From contig NC_091114.1 in NCBI RefSeq assembly GCF_024713975.1, forward strand, positions 11,380,001 to 11,444,000: a DNA stretch of 64,000 nucleotides, in the 5' to 3' direction. Every line of letters begins with the position of its first letter. The stretch's first letter is position 1. Source of the DNA: Paralichthys olivaceus (Eukaryota > Chordata > Actinopteri > Pleuronectiformes > Paralichthyidae). Of the stretch, positions 43,360-55,429 are shown piece by piece. The position numbers and the translations under genes were made by a program. The notes beneath the pieces are model-generated. The model was not told where the DNA came from. It did no database searches and saw only the letters and a program-made list of their open reading frames with translations.

Positions 43360-44767
43360 TCCCACTACACCCCCCCCTCCAACCACTACCCACCTTTCTG
43401 AGACCTCCACCATTCATTCATTTGAATATTAAAATCCAGCTCAGCAGCCTTAGAGTTCCTAGAGTAAAAATGTCAAAAGCACTTTCACCACCCATCCATT
43501 ACCCTTCTCCCATCCATTTCTGTCTTTATTATTCTGCAGTCTGAATTGTATTTGCCTCCACTTTCTCTTCTGCATCAACCTGGGTTAGGTGGTCTCATGG
43601 CCAGTTATTTTTCTTGATCGTATTTAAGTGACAAACAGAGAAAGATTTAAGAAATGATATATGGACTAGGCCATAATTATAGTTACTCCAGGGTTAAGGA
43701 AAGAAAGGTGTAGCATTTGAGTTCAAATCAGCTCTCACTGACTGCAGTTAGTCGTAAGTTGTTCATTTTAGTTGGTCAGCAGGAGGATTAAGTGTCTTTG
43801 AGTTTAGCGAAGGCAGATAGTGTTGTCTCGGCCAGAGGAAAGATTAACAGCAGTTCCTCTGGTAGATAAAAATCCTTTAGTGACTTGTTTAATCTTAAAA
43901 AAAAAAACCCTCACCAGTCACTGAAGTTGCTGCCCTGCATCTGACCCGAGCGAGGAGTTTAATAGAATTCAGACTAAAAAGAAAACCATCCTCTGCTTTC
44001 AGTGGTAAGACTATTCTTTTGACTGCTACTATGATTAATGTTGTTATTATTGTTATTTTTAGGTGGCTTAATTTCTAAAGGTATTGTTAAGCTGAGTGCA
44101 ATTTTCTCTTTTTTAAGTTTGTCTCCTTTTTAAAAAAAAAAAAAAGATTTGAACTCTGTATACAGCTGCATTACTGGCTCTTTCTCTCCACTCATGATCG
44201 TACATGATAAAATGCGATGAAAAGCTTTCCGTGTTTTTTGTCTTTATTGAATATCTTATGTAATACTTGTTGTAGCACCACAAATATCTTTTTTGTTTCC
44301 CACTGCGAGAGTCACCAGAAATACCAAAGATCCTCTCTCTACTTTATAAGAAGTCAGTGGGCTGTTCATTTTATTTTTGTCGGCCAAAACATTTGTACAA
44401 CATTCAAAAACCTGACCTGGAAATGTTGTCCAACCTACTTATCCTTATCATATCTGCCACCATGGCTGCACAAACAAGGTGCGCATTTTTCAGTTACACA
44501 TGACCTTTTCTTATGTAACTTGTGCGAGGAGGTGGTACGACAAAACAACGTCTGTGAACTTTTCAAGCAAAGATAACTTACAGAATGGGAATTAAGTGCA
44601 TTTTAATTTAAAGTCTATTATTTTTTAACTTGAGATGATCTTTACACCATACATATAAATAAGATCTAGCAGGTGAGTATGGATTTTTTGGTTCGTTTTT
44701 GGAAATAACTCAATTTTAAGGGAATTATGTTTCTTGAGTTTCCAAAAGGATTTCTACAAACAATCTT

Positions 44768-44773
44768 AATAAA
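44768..44773 (+). terminator. gabarap: Candidate gabarap poly(A) signal
   Basis: AATAAA 1.4 kb past the stop, just before the gps2 promoter. The long 3' UTR (43360-44767) contains A/T runs at 43899-43908 and 44131-44145. Earlier noncanonical signals may also be used. Confidence 0.45.
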
Positions 44774-44899
44774 GATTTTAGCATCTTAACAAAACGTTTT
44801 GAGAAGTGCTCCATAAATAAAGATTAGTATTATTATTGGTAGTAGAAGAAGAATTATTTGTATTATTGTGAGGCAGTCTGATGTCACGGTCCAAATACC

Positions 44900-45480
44900 G
44901 TAGAAACTACAACTCCCAGACTGCACTTCGGAGGAAAACTCGCCCATCGCACCGGAAGAACAAACCTTCACATCCGGGCTGAGAACCGCCGAGTGTGTTT
45001 ATGTTTTTGTGCAGAAGTTTTTATTGTCTATTATTTTAAACTGTCCCAGACACAGTCACGAGGCTTCAGGTTAAAACCCGCCAGGCGGCCCAGTTCTTTA
45101 TACGCGACTCACTAAGCGACAAAAGTAAGAATTTTCACGTTACAACGCGAAAGTAACGTTAGAATAGATGCCAGGAAGTGCGCTAGCAGCTAGCTAACAC
45201 CACTATCTTATTATTTGCCCTCAGGGATTTTTAAAATGGAGTTGTTACCACGGATTTACTTGGTACAATTATCTTTGTATGAACAGGTACATCGTGTTTG
45301 TTAACGAACTGTACTCAGCTATACTTTGAGGTACTAGCTTCTGAAGCTCACGATGCTACATTAGCCGTTAGCGTATTAGCAGCCAGGCCTGGGACTCGTT
45401 AGAACTGTGTGGTTTCTGCTGGTTTTACTAAAGATCGTGTTTTTTTTTATAGTCACTTGTCTTGTAAGATTTGACGCATT
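44900..45480 (+). promoter_or_regulatory. gps2: gps2 promoter and noncoding first exon
   Basis: CpG-containing, TATA-less sequence with a ZNF143-type motif at 44906-44925. A pyrimidine-rich acceptor (TTTTTTTTATAG at about 45440-45451) lies 82 bases before the start codon, so at least one noncoding exon probably lies between about 44950 and 45140. The most likely donor is not certain. Confidence 0.5.
44906..44925 (+). promoter_or_regulatory. gps2: ZNF143 (SBS-type) motif
   Basis: ACTACAACTCCCAGACTGCA fits the long SBS consensus ACTACAATTCCCAGAATGCA with three differences, preserving both the ACTACA and CCCAG blocks. Confidence 0.75.
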
Positions 45481-45533
45481 TTCAATCTGAAATGTGTGAA
45501 CCCCACCAGCTGGCCCCTCCACTGCCTGTCACC

Positions 45534-48522
45534 ATGCCCGCCCTGCTGGAGAGACCCAAGCTGTCCAACGCGATGGCCAGAGCCCTCCACAAGCACATCA
45601 TGAGGGAGAGGGAGCGCAAGAGACAAGGTGTGTGTGTGTAAATAGCATGGGTGGTAGAAGTGTACACATCTTAAGTCTTTATGTTTGTACAAATTAAAGG
45701 GGTGGGTGAAGTGTGTGAGTCCTCAAAACACTTCTGGAGTCTCAGCGTTGCAGCCAAATCCAAAACAAATGAAGTCAATGGTGACCGATTCTTCTTCTGT
45801 GGTGTAATCCAAATGTCCACAAGCCCAGACGTTCAAATTAGATTCTAAACAACTACATTTACTCCAAGTTTTAAGCCTAAATGTCTCTGGATAAGACAAC
45901 AGCGGACATTTAGGTTAAAACATGGTGTAAATGACGCAGTGTCAAGACAAATTTGAACGTCACTTGGATGACACCAGAGGAGCAGTGTGGAGGGTTTCGT
46001 GGGGTCAAACACTTCCCCCATCCCTCCATCAGCAGAGTGGTGATCAAAAAATAGGACTTTTAATTCAATATTTATACAAAATGTTGTTGCTGTGTTTTTT
46101 TTATGTGAGGGACATTATTTCTTCCCTCACTGAAAAACTTGTATTGTATATTTTTTTCAGAGGAAGAAGAGGTGGACAAAATGATGGAGCAGAAGATGAA
46201 GGAGGAGGAAGAAAGGAAGAGGACAAAAGAAATAGAGGAGAGGATGTCCCTGGAGGAAACCAAAGAACAGGTTGGAAAAGTGATGATATAAACACAAACA
46301 TATATGTAAATGTAGAAGGTTGAGGTTTCTGTAGCAGAAGATGTCTTTGGCCTGGGATCAGACAAATCACATCTGGTAAAATCATTTTTCAGGTAATGAA
46401 GATGGGTGAGAAACTTCAGGGACTCCAAGAAGAGAAACATCAGCTTTTCCTACAGCTCAAGAAAGTTCTCCATGAAGAGGAAAAGAGACGCAGAAAGGAG
46501 CAGAGGTAGTGTTTTTTTCTATTATTCAAAATTCACTCTTTCAACTTTTATTTTTAGGTTTTTAAGGAAGTATTCTTGGAATTGAGTTGTATATCTGTGG
46601 CCCCCGTCCTCTCTAGTGATATCACAACACTGACATCAGCCAGCTACCAAACCAGTCTGCCCATGCATGCAGGGCAGCACCTCCTAAGCATTCAAGGTGA
46701 GATGCTTTCCAGCTTTTATTTATATTCTGACCTCATCTGGGTTTATGTGGAACATCGATTTTCTCCTTCAGCTGATCCTTCTTTCTCGATTTCCTCGCTC
46801 AGGCGGTTCCGTCAGCCACAATCGACCTGGTGCGCTGCTCGGAGAACGAAGCAAACAGCTGTTCCCAGCTTCTGTGATTCCAGTAAGTAAAGAAGTCTTC
46901 ACTAATGTCTTCACAGACACCTTCACCTTTTAAATGGACATAAACTACCCCTACATTTTTTTAACATACTTGTGCGGGATTCTCAGCAGAGTTTTGAGTG
47001 ATTTATATCGTCTCAAACCTTTTTACCCTAAAACTTTTAAGTGAAGCAAGAAACCGGTAATTCTCTCTTCCTCCTCGTTCCTTTTAGACACGTCACTATC
47101 AGACGGCGGGCTTCAGCTCGTCCTCAGCAGAGCACGGGCAGTTCAGTGGGAGCCAGGGGGTCCATGAGCCCTATGGAGTGGCTCAGGCCCAGCATCCATC
47201 CACCTACGCCCCTGGACCATCTGTCAGTTTTGCAAGCAGCTCTCAGATCAGAGGTACATGATGTGTTTGTTTATGTGGCAGGAATCACACATCATTTTTA
47301 ACATATATATATACACAGATACATTGTTGATGAATTCCTGAGTCCTGGGATTTAGTTATTTTGATGAGACTCAATGCCTTTCCTTCTCTCTCAGGTGCGT
47401 CTGCGTTTCAGGCCATGCAGTATCTCCCCCATCAGCAGACTGGTTACCCCGTCCACAGTCACTTCACCTCTCAGCCTGGTCAGTACCTAAAGTAATCTAA
47501 AATCAGATACTGCACATTATTGTTTAATTATACAGTAAATGGTAAATTGTGTTTCTCCTGCAGGATACATCCCCGGAGCAGGGATACCTCTTCAGAAGCA
47601 GCTGGAACATGCCAACCAACAGTCGGGCTTCACTGATGCTGTGAGACCTTTTCACATTTCACAGAAGCTTCATTTAGAGTTGATCGGTTAGATTGTAGAC
47701 ACAAAATAAAGTGTTAAATAATGGAAAATTGTTATTTGCAGTCTGTCATGTTATGGAAGCAACTACACTGAATCTGATATTTTCTTCAGTCTCTCACTTT
47801 GCACTTTCTCTGATTACAAATGTGTTTATTTCTCTCCTGCCTCACAGGGCACTCTGAGGCCGATGCATCCACCAACGATGCATCCTTCTGCTCCAGGGCT
47901 GCTGCCCACACCATCAATGACGGTGCAGATTCCCACGGCAAAGGTGAACTCCCAAAACACACACAGCTCCTCGTTTACACCAGTGTGCACATGCTCATTG
48001 TACATGAATGGTCATGTGTAAGATGTTTAGTTGAAAACACCACATGTAAGTGTGGATTTAAAAAGTGGTGAGAAGCAGAACCTGCCACACCTCCTTCAGT
48101 GATGTGTACCACCAAAATATTGTACATTGCTGAAATAAATATATTTTAACTGTGTTTAAAGTTCAAATTGCATCCAGTCAGATCAGATTGGAATAAAATA
48201 GTAGTTATTTTTGGCTTAATCCTTGTCATTGATTTAGCTTATAGAGAAAATCTGGTTTGATTTTTACCCGGAAATCATTTGATACGTTCTAATTTCATAG
48301 AACTGACTCTTATGTCTGCATTAATTTACTTTTCTTTACCACCACCTCGTGTTTCTAATCACGATGTGCACAACATTTACTGGAAACCCCCACAATGCTC
48401 TATATTTCCAACTCCAGGCCCAGTTCCAGAGCTCCCTCCAGAGCTCCCCCCAGAGCGCTCCTCGCCACGGCTTCCTCCCCCACAGCCAGAGCGGGCAGAG
48501 GTTCTACCACCACGGCAAGTAA
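45534..48522 (+). CDS. gps2: G protein pathway suppressor 2
   Basis: Coding exons 45534-45627, 46161-46270, 46393-46505, 46617-46696, 46803-46882, 47088-47253, 47395-47478, 47564-47640, 47848-47943 and 48418-48522 give 334 residues (human 327). It starts MPALLERPKLSNAMARALHK. A charged coiled coil (EEEEVDKMMEQKMKEEEERK to LKKVLHEEEKRRRKEQ, about 30-105) binds NCoR/SMRT and TBL1. The rest is glutamine-, serine- and proline-rich, with the conserved QKQLEHANQQSGFTDA and C-terminal QRFYHHGK. GPS2 is a core corepressor subunit and inhibits Ubc13-dependent ubiquitination. An in-frame ATG 14 codons upstream (45492) exists, but the ATG at 45534 has the better context (GTCACCATG) and matches the family. 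Intron 1 contains an interspersed repeat. Confidence 0.96.
45690..46025. repeat. Teleost interspersed repeat in gps2 intron 1
   Basis: CACTTCTGGAGTCTCAG, GCAGCCAAATCCAAAAC, GAAGTCAATGGTGACC, CCAAGTTTTAAGCCTAAATG, GACAACAGCGGACATTTAGG and TTAAAACATGGTGTAAATGA occur in an order I recall from a repeat dispersed in percomorph fish. It has no ORF, and the ends are unclear. Confidence 0.55.
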
Positions 48523-49112
48523 ACCTACAGCCACGTTCAACTACGCCATCGCTCACAGCTGCCCTCTGGATTCTGGAGAAACATTTTGGACAAGTAATGA
48601 ATCTTCAACAGAACTCATTAGGTTGGATCACACCAGAAGATTTGTGTTTTATTTCATGTATAGAATCTGGTTTTAAGTTGTGTTTTGACATGTGCTTTTA
48701 TTTTTTTTTTACATAATGTTAAATGCTGTTAATTTGTAAAATAGCGTATTATTACACCTACACTGTAATGCTACTCTGGAGGTGCTTCTGTGCAGTGAAA
48801 TGTTAATATCTGCATGAACCAGAGCTTATTCTCTGTGAACTAACATCTTTCAGTGCAGGGCTGAGCTTCTCTGCAAAGACTTTGCTCGCTTAGAAGTCAC
48901 AAAAACCTTCAACGACATTAGTGGTGCCATTTCTGCTCAGTGTCACAAACACTGATGAACTGTACCGATGCAGAAACACGTTGGATTAACTGACACCTAA
49001 TTTAAATTTCAATCTGATTTCTGGTTCATCACATTAACAGTTATGGAGGATTTGCTGTTTTCCTCTGCTGCGTAAAGCAAGTCAGTTCTGTTTTAAAGCT
49101 TTTATGTTGCTA

Positions 49113-49118
49113 AATAAA
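49113..49118 (+). terminator. gps2: gps2 poly(A) signal
   Basis: AATAAA about 590 bases past the stop, in TTGCTAAATAAAAAAG. Confidence 0.65.
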
Positions 49119-49139
49119 AAAGATAATTGAATGACACAT

Positions 49140-51359
49140 CCAACAGTTTATGTCCTCTTTATTTTTGTGTGGTCATGGAGACATTCTGGTATAAACCCAA
49201 GTGAAGGAAACCAAACTGCCACAACTTAACCTCCTTAAGTCGTTTCCTCCAAGCAGCTGTGTGACGGCTCGCTCTGAGGATCTTTTTTTAAGAAGCCAAT
49301 GAATTTAGGTTTGAGAATCTCTTAATTCTCAGAGCAGGGTTTGTTTTCTCGTGAGACAAAAAGAAGAACCTCGGTGTGCCATGTTGGTAACCTTTTGTTT
49401 AATAGACAAGTTTCAGGTGATGAAATCAACAGCAGAAGGACGGACTTGTTCAAATGAATCGCTGAAAGAAAAGTGCCGTACAGAAGAGACCACACCGAGT
49501 CATGTGTCCGGTCCTGTACGACACACGCACTGAACAAGCCTCAACAGAACAATGCAGGTCTAGAGTTGAAGCCCTTGATAAAACAGGGGAACGTATATAA
49601 CAAAACCGCTTTGACGTTTTTCTTTCCCCTGGTGGAAGGTAGTTACTCAGTGTTTGCAGACCTCGAGAGTTATTAGTTGGAGAACCTTCCTCGACACGTC
49701 TTTACATCTGTACATCTGGTCTTGGATGTGTGGTTTAATCATGTGTGAATGTACAATATTTTGTTTTTTACAATTCAAATTTCCAATTATTTATTCAAGT
49801 TCATCTCTAATTGAAGCCAAAGGTAGGAAGGTTGGAGAACAGAGCAGGGGAGAAAAGAGAGTATGAAAACCAAAGAGACGAAAAAGAAAGAAAAGAGGGA
49901 GAGTAGCATTGACGAGGCAATGTCCCCTCCTTTTCCCCAGGTCCAGTGCATCTCGTTCGCCCCTGAAACAGAATTACAAAGAGGAGGGGAGGGGAGGAAC
50001 GAGAGGAAAGAGGAGTCAGAAAACGGAGACGGAAAAAATAAAAATAAACACGACAGAAACAATTTAATGAAGCAGTAAGTGTTTTTAACTTGTAACTTTA
50101 GCCTCTGCAGAGGGAACATTGCATGTACAACATTTTATTTTATTTCTGTGGACACTGTTGTGCAGCCCACAGTTTGCAGGTGAGAAAGTGCATGAAACGG
50201 TTTTGACCCAACAGTTACAACAACGCTACGAGCTGTTTCTCAAGAGGAAGTACAGGAAGCAGCAGGCTGGAAAATGAAGTGCGACCAACAGACCAGAAAA
50301 ACCTATACAACAGCTCAAAAATACAAAATGAACCTTAAGCTTTCCTTAATATGTTGATAGTGCTACGCAAAAATAATACACATGCTCATAATAGTGTTAA
50401 CATGAAACAGAAAGTACATCGAGGGGAAGGCAAATCCATCATTTCATACAAGCCTTTAATTTATTACATTTATTTCATCAAATTTCAAACCCCAATAAGG
50501 TGCAGTTTAAACACACATATAAATATATACACAAAACAATGCTTTGACATAAGATGGAATAACATGGATTTTAACAGAGCCTGACTGATTTATCGATTGG
50601 TCAATAAAACCGGCCTACATGAGGCTTTCACAGTGTTTGTGTTTACTCAGATTCATTTTATTTTATCTATGATTTTGAGAATAAATATGAGAATAACGTC
50701 AATTTTAGACTGCGTATCATTATAGACGGGGAATATCAGACGATCAGCCTGTCCCCTGTGTTAAAATGAGGAACAAACAAAGTTGAAAGACTGTAAAGTG
50801 CGTCTAGTCAAAGTATTTTGATTATTTCTCAAAGAATAATGAGATTGATTCGAGATTTTGGATCCAGGAGTGGAGCATGAGTTCTCCTTGCTGCTTATTG
50901 CCAAAAATATTTTTTTCTCGAAATATAAGAGCATTCTAAAACTTATGATAACAACATCTTAAGAATCATTAAAATATAAATATATGCCAATTGATCAGTA
51001 TTAGATATTTTTTACTCCCTAATATCAGTATCGGGTCTGGCCCCAGAAATCCACTTCACTTTAAAACGACTGGAGTTGCCTCCCCCTCGCTCCACTGATG
51101 AACAATAAACTCTACATGATATCACACACACCTGCACTGGCATGGCACATGCTGGTGGCTTGTGGTGTAACACCCATACACACACACACACACACACACA
51201 ATTTTACACAGTGCACACACGCACACAAACACACACACACTCTTCTTCAGGCAGGCTTGTTTTAGGTGCTAGTTGAGGTGGGGGGGTGTTGGGGGGGGTT
51301 GAGAGGACAGCTGCGTGTTGTGTCCAAACAGCTGTGGCTCTGTATTTACCTGCAGTGGC
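49140..51359 (-). other. eif5a: gps2-eif5a convergent gap, includes eif5a 3' UTR
   Basis: No coding exon recognised. Reverse-strand AATAAA (TTTATT on +) occurs at 50460-50465 and 50469-50474, at 49790-49795, and at 49158-49163. The eif5a 3' UTR could therefore be about 0.9 to 2.2 kb. It contains a purine-rich stretch (49820-50040) and a (CA)n tract (51178-51241). Otherwise AT-rich and featureless. Confidence 0.45.
51178..51241. repeat. Compound (CA)n microsatellite
   Basis: Eleven or more CA units to 51200, then interrupted CA runs to 51241. It lies in the presumed eif5a 3' UTR. Confidence 0.9.
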
Positions 51360-53045
51360 TCATTTACCCAAGGCTTTGATGCCGATGGCGGCTTCTTCGT
51401 TCATTGCATTTAGAACGGTGATCTGGAAGAAGGACGAAGTGTTAATGTGTGTGTGCTTTGGTAAAGACATTTTCCTCATGTTTCACAGTTTGGCCAGATC
51501 CAACCTATGAGAAAGCAAAATGAATCCTGGATTTTCAGATTCCACCATGAACACAATATGTCCTGTCTGAGTTCCACAGCAGTAAAGAGTGTAGAGAGGC
51601 GACAGTACTGACCAGAATCTCCTCTCCGGCTTCGTTCTTGCTCTCGATCTCTTTGCCCAGGTCTCCCTCAGGGATCTTCAGGTCCTCTCTCACCTCCCCG
51701 CTGTCCTGGAGCAGAGACAGGTAGCCCTCTTGGATCCCAATAAGCTGCAGAACAGAGGGACAAGAGCAGAACAGAAGAAGGGTCAGGAGGGGGGAAGAAC
51801 AAGTTTTCATTTTTTTCACGCACAAACATTTCAGAAATATTTTTTTTCATTACTCAGACCAATGACGTTATTTCTTCCTGTTCCCCCCAGCTTCATTCAA
51901 AACTGCAGAAAGTGTGTTGCAGCACTCGGACTGATTGGTTTCATCTCTACAGGAAATTCTGCACCATTTTCTTTTCATCCAAGAATCTTCTGCTTATTAA
52001 AGATAGTTTGTGAATATTACTGATGCTTAAGATGTGATTGTGATGAGAAATAATATACTTCTCACATGGACACTTACACAACATGGAAAAAATGTGTTAT
52101 TACTTATTAGTATCTATAGTTTGTATATTTGTGGTTCTAGTACTTTGTGTGGCCCCAGACCAAACTTTGAGAAAGAAATGTTACGTTATCTGACTTTATG
52201 ATGGAGTTTAGAACAGATTTATTTAATACTAATTACAACAAACAGTGAAGATGTGTAAAATATCTCGTCTGTCCTCCTGCTGTCTCACCTGGTAATCCAT
52301 TCTCTTGATGTTGGGGACGTCCATGTTGTGGGTGGAGGGACAAATATCCTCATACTTCTTACCAGTGAAGATGTCGATACCAACCATGTGCACCTGCACA
52401 AGCAACAGAATAAACATCGAAAGATGAATTGAAGCACAAAACAAAATATACACTTGATTCTACCCAACATTATCTACATGTTACCAATCAGTACAAAATA
52501 TTAAATGTGTGAACCAAGCTCCTGTGTTACATACGATCATTTCAAAGAGGGTCCATCAGTAATTTAGCCAAGTGTATCATGTTTGAACATGTTTTTAAGG
52601 AGGGAAACTGTGACCCACCAGGGACACGTTCCCGTTGTTGTACAGACTGAAAGTTTCCATTAATGCTCATTCATATTAGAGGGTTTATTTCAGAGATAAA
52701 TACTACAGCAAATGCCTCTGCTACTGTAAATGTTGAAGGGTCTGATGATCCATTTAGGATATCAGCTATTTTCTGACCTTTTTCATTTTAAATATATTTA
52801 TTTGTATGATTCGTGCAATAAAGCGCAAAAGAAATGTCCATCACTGTTTCCCTGGGAGCCCTCAGAGGTTTACTGACCTTGGCGTGGCCGTGCTTGCCGG
52901 TCTTGGAGGTGGACATCTCAACGATCTTGCAGGGTCGGTTTTTCAGCACAACAAAGCCATTTTTGCGCAGGGCCGAACACTGCATGGGGTAGGTGGCGGA
53001 TGCCCCGGCATCACCGGTCTGGAAGTCCAGGTCTGCGTCTGCCAT
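51360..53045 (-). CDS. eif5a: Translation factor eIF5A
   Basis: Minus-strand coding exons in order are 53045-52878, 52393-52289, 51744-51613 and 51422-51360, giving 155 residues (human EIF5A 154). The N-terminus [20 protein letters not shown] and the hypusination loop [12 protein letters not shown] are conserved, with Lys51 as the expected hypusine site. The C-terminal OB-fold ([35 protein letters not shown]) ends IKALGK. Hypusinated eIF5A relieves ribosome stalling at proline-rich and other slow motifs and aids termination. A noncoding upstream exon is indicated by an acceptor just before the ATG and a donor at 54843-54842. EIF5A and EIF5A2 are very similar; the neighbours gps2 and ybx2 favour the EIF5A locus. 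Confidence 0.96.
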
Positions 53046-54099
53046 GCCTGCTGTGGTGGGGCCAACACACAGGATGATGGGATTTAGATAATTGTATTAT
53101 AATGAGAGATTTTAGAATATAGGACAAGGTGTTGGATATGTCTTGAACGTCTGAAGATCTTCTGCACAATTCAGGTTTCTAAACTACCAGCAGATGTTAG
53201 CAGGTGTAAGGGACATAACTTCAGTTGTGCACCATAGCGTCATCAGGTGTTTCGGCCTGAAAAGAGTTCTGAATGGTCTTATTAGGACTTTCTGTTCCGG
53301 CATGAATACAATTTCTTGGTTTCTGCAAAAGACGCCTTGTGAAATGAATTGAAATGTTTACATAGAATAGAATTAAAGCATGAAACTGGCAATAAAATTG
53401 TGATTTCAAATAATATATGATAAGAAGTGGTGTTCAATACCGACTTCTGCTGCTAAAAGAACTTCAGGTGCGGATATCCACAAAGAAAACCTCAAATTGA
53501 GATAACCTTTTCCTTTCAGGTCAGATTGGTGCAACTGCTGCGTTACTACACACACAGGAGGTGAGCAGGAGTAAGAGGTATGAGTACAAGTTGGTCAGTG
53601 CAGGCTGGTGGATATGTGTCAGGAGGAGCAGCAGAGGAACGTGGACGTGTGAGAGTTGGCTGCTGGGCTGAAGTACAACCTGGGGGGTGCACACGGGAAA
53701 TGACACTTTCATTCAACGACGCAGAGCAGACGTGGCTAAATAAAGCAGCAGGAGCACGGCACCTGTTCGCACAAGTACACGAAGGATCCGACTGCAGAAA
53801 TAAAACGCAAATAAATATCACAAAAAGAAAAAACTATGTCGCTGCAGTTCTTCAGTGTTTGTGCCAAACTTCAGCGGTGGAGACGAAGCCCAGCGACACA
53901 CTGCAACACCACACACAAGTTCAGCAGCTGTATTCAAAAGAAAGTGGATTATTGACAATGTGCTTCAGGAAAAACAACCTGAACCCCCGAGTTGAGGAGT
54001 TTGCTGCCCGGTTGTGGTGTCTGGTCACCGGGTAAACCGTCAGACTCAGGGCCGCTAATCCGCGCTAATGAGCCATAAATCAAATTTCAAGCCGGGCGT

Positions 54100-55290
54100 G
54101 ACTACACCGACTGGTCTCCATGTTGTTACCCGAGCTTGATTGTAAGATAGTGACGGTGTTGAGCCGTGAAGTGTGTCTTAAAGTGGGGTTGAACATAAAG
54201 GAGTCGACTGAGGCCTAGTGCGCACACAACGTGCCACGGCCCCGGTACCGTTTAGCTGTCCGTGCGCCCTCATCCATGCGCACTGACGGGCGGGCACCGA
54301 GGCCGAGGCCCTGGTCGCAGCCACGGTCAACCGCACACAACAAAACCCCTTCTACCCGCCGCGATACTAACGTGGTTACCGGTTGTTCCAGCCCGCCGCT
54401 GCCCGTCGGTACAGCCGGTGAAGGGGGTTGAATATATGGCCCGCTAACGCACTGTAATGACTAAGCTAATACTCGTGATGGCTGCCAGCGGCAACAACAT
54501 CACTTAAGTTGAAGACAACTTTACCGCAGGTGGCCCGAGTGTTTAAATGTGTAAAACTTTTATAACATGTCAATAACGGTGGAATGGAACTCATAAGAGC
54601 GGAAGATGTCGTGAGAAGCGCCGGGGGGCTCTTTTATTGTCCATCCCAGCCGCCGGGCGGGGATGAGGTGAGTTAGCTAACCCTGCAGGTGGTGCGCTAG
54701 CTTCCCGCACTGGTCTCCCCGCATGCGGGGGGCGTTTAAAGGGGGATTTATCATAATAGAGACGGAGACACATGTGCACAGGATGGCTCCTCTGCTCAGG
54801 CGCAAACACGCCCCGTCTGCCGGGTGTTTTGATAAGAACTTACCCGAGTGTGGACGGTGATAGCGCTCCTCTCTGGGTTACTTCTTCTCCCGGTGATTCC
54901 ACCTCCTCCTCTGGTTGCCTCCCTGTAGCCGAGCTAGCGGGTCGTCTGGCTGGCTCCGTTAGCGATGTCGCTCCCCCTCTCTCTCTCGTCCTTCTTAAGA
55001 GCTATCCTCCTTCGCTTATTATTCCGCTTTCATTCCACTCGTGTCCGCTCTGCTCCTCTTCTGTCCCCGCTGGTGGGAGAGTGGTCCAGCTCGGAGTTGA
55101 CCTCGTCCACAGCCACACGAGCGTCACTGTCAGCCGCCGGGCCGAAGAGAGAGTGAGCCCCGCAGCTCGCCGAGTATGAACCGTCAGTGGCCTGGTTCTC
55201 CACCTTCACTGTCTCCTGCTCCTGCTCCTCACCACGGCCTCCTCATCACACAGACCTCACGGTACTTCCTCCTACTACTGTCACAATAAA
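54100..55290 (-). promoter_or_regulatory. eif5a: eif5a CpG promoter and 5' noncoding exon
   Basis: CpG-rich sequence with two GC-dense parts (about 54220-54430 and 54600-55200). A minus-strand donor (CTCGG|GTAAGT) ends a noncoding exon at 54844, whose 5' end probably lies between 55000 and 55200. The GC-rich stretch at 54220-54430 sits in the leader intron. Confidence 0.55.
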
Positions 55291-55304
55291 AGACCAATGT
55301 CTAA

Positions 55305-55405
55305 TACAAGACGTCTCCTCCTCCTCCTTTCTCTTCCTCTTCCTCTTCTTCTCTTCCTCCTCTCCTTCTCCTCCTCCTACTTCTTCTTCTCCTCCTTCTT
55401 ATTAC
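55305..55405. repeat. Polypyrimidine (TCC/TTC)n tract
   Basis: About 100 bases almost purely C and T on the + strand, mostly TCC, TTC and CTCTTC units, just upstream of the eif5a promoter. Such mirror-like tracts can form triplex DNA, and read in eif5a orientation it is a purine tract. Confidence 0.85.
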
Positions 55406-55429
55406 TCAAATATCCCTATAGTATATGTA

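Noticed and set aside
45492-45533. Upstream in-frame ATG as the gps2 start
   Set aside because: It would add 14 residues not found in the family. The ATG at 45534 has a good ACC context and matches the known MPALLERPKLS start.
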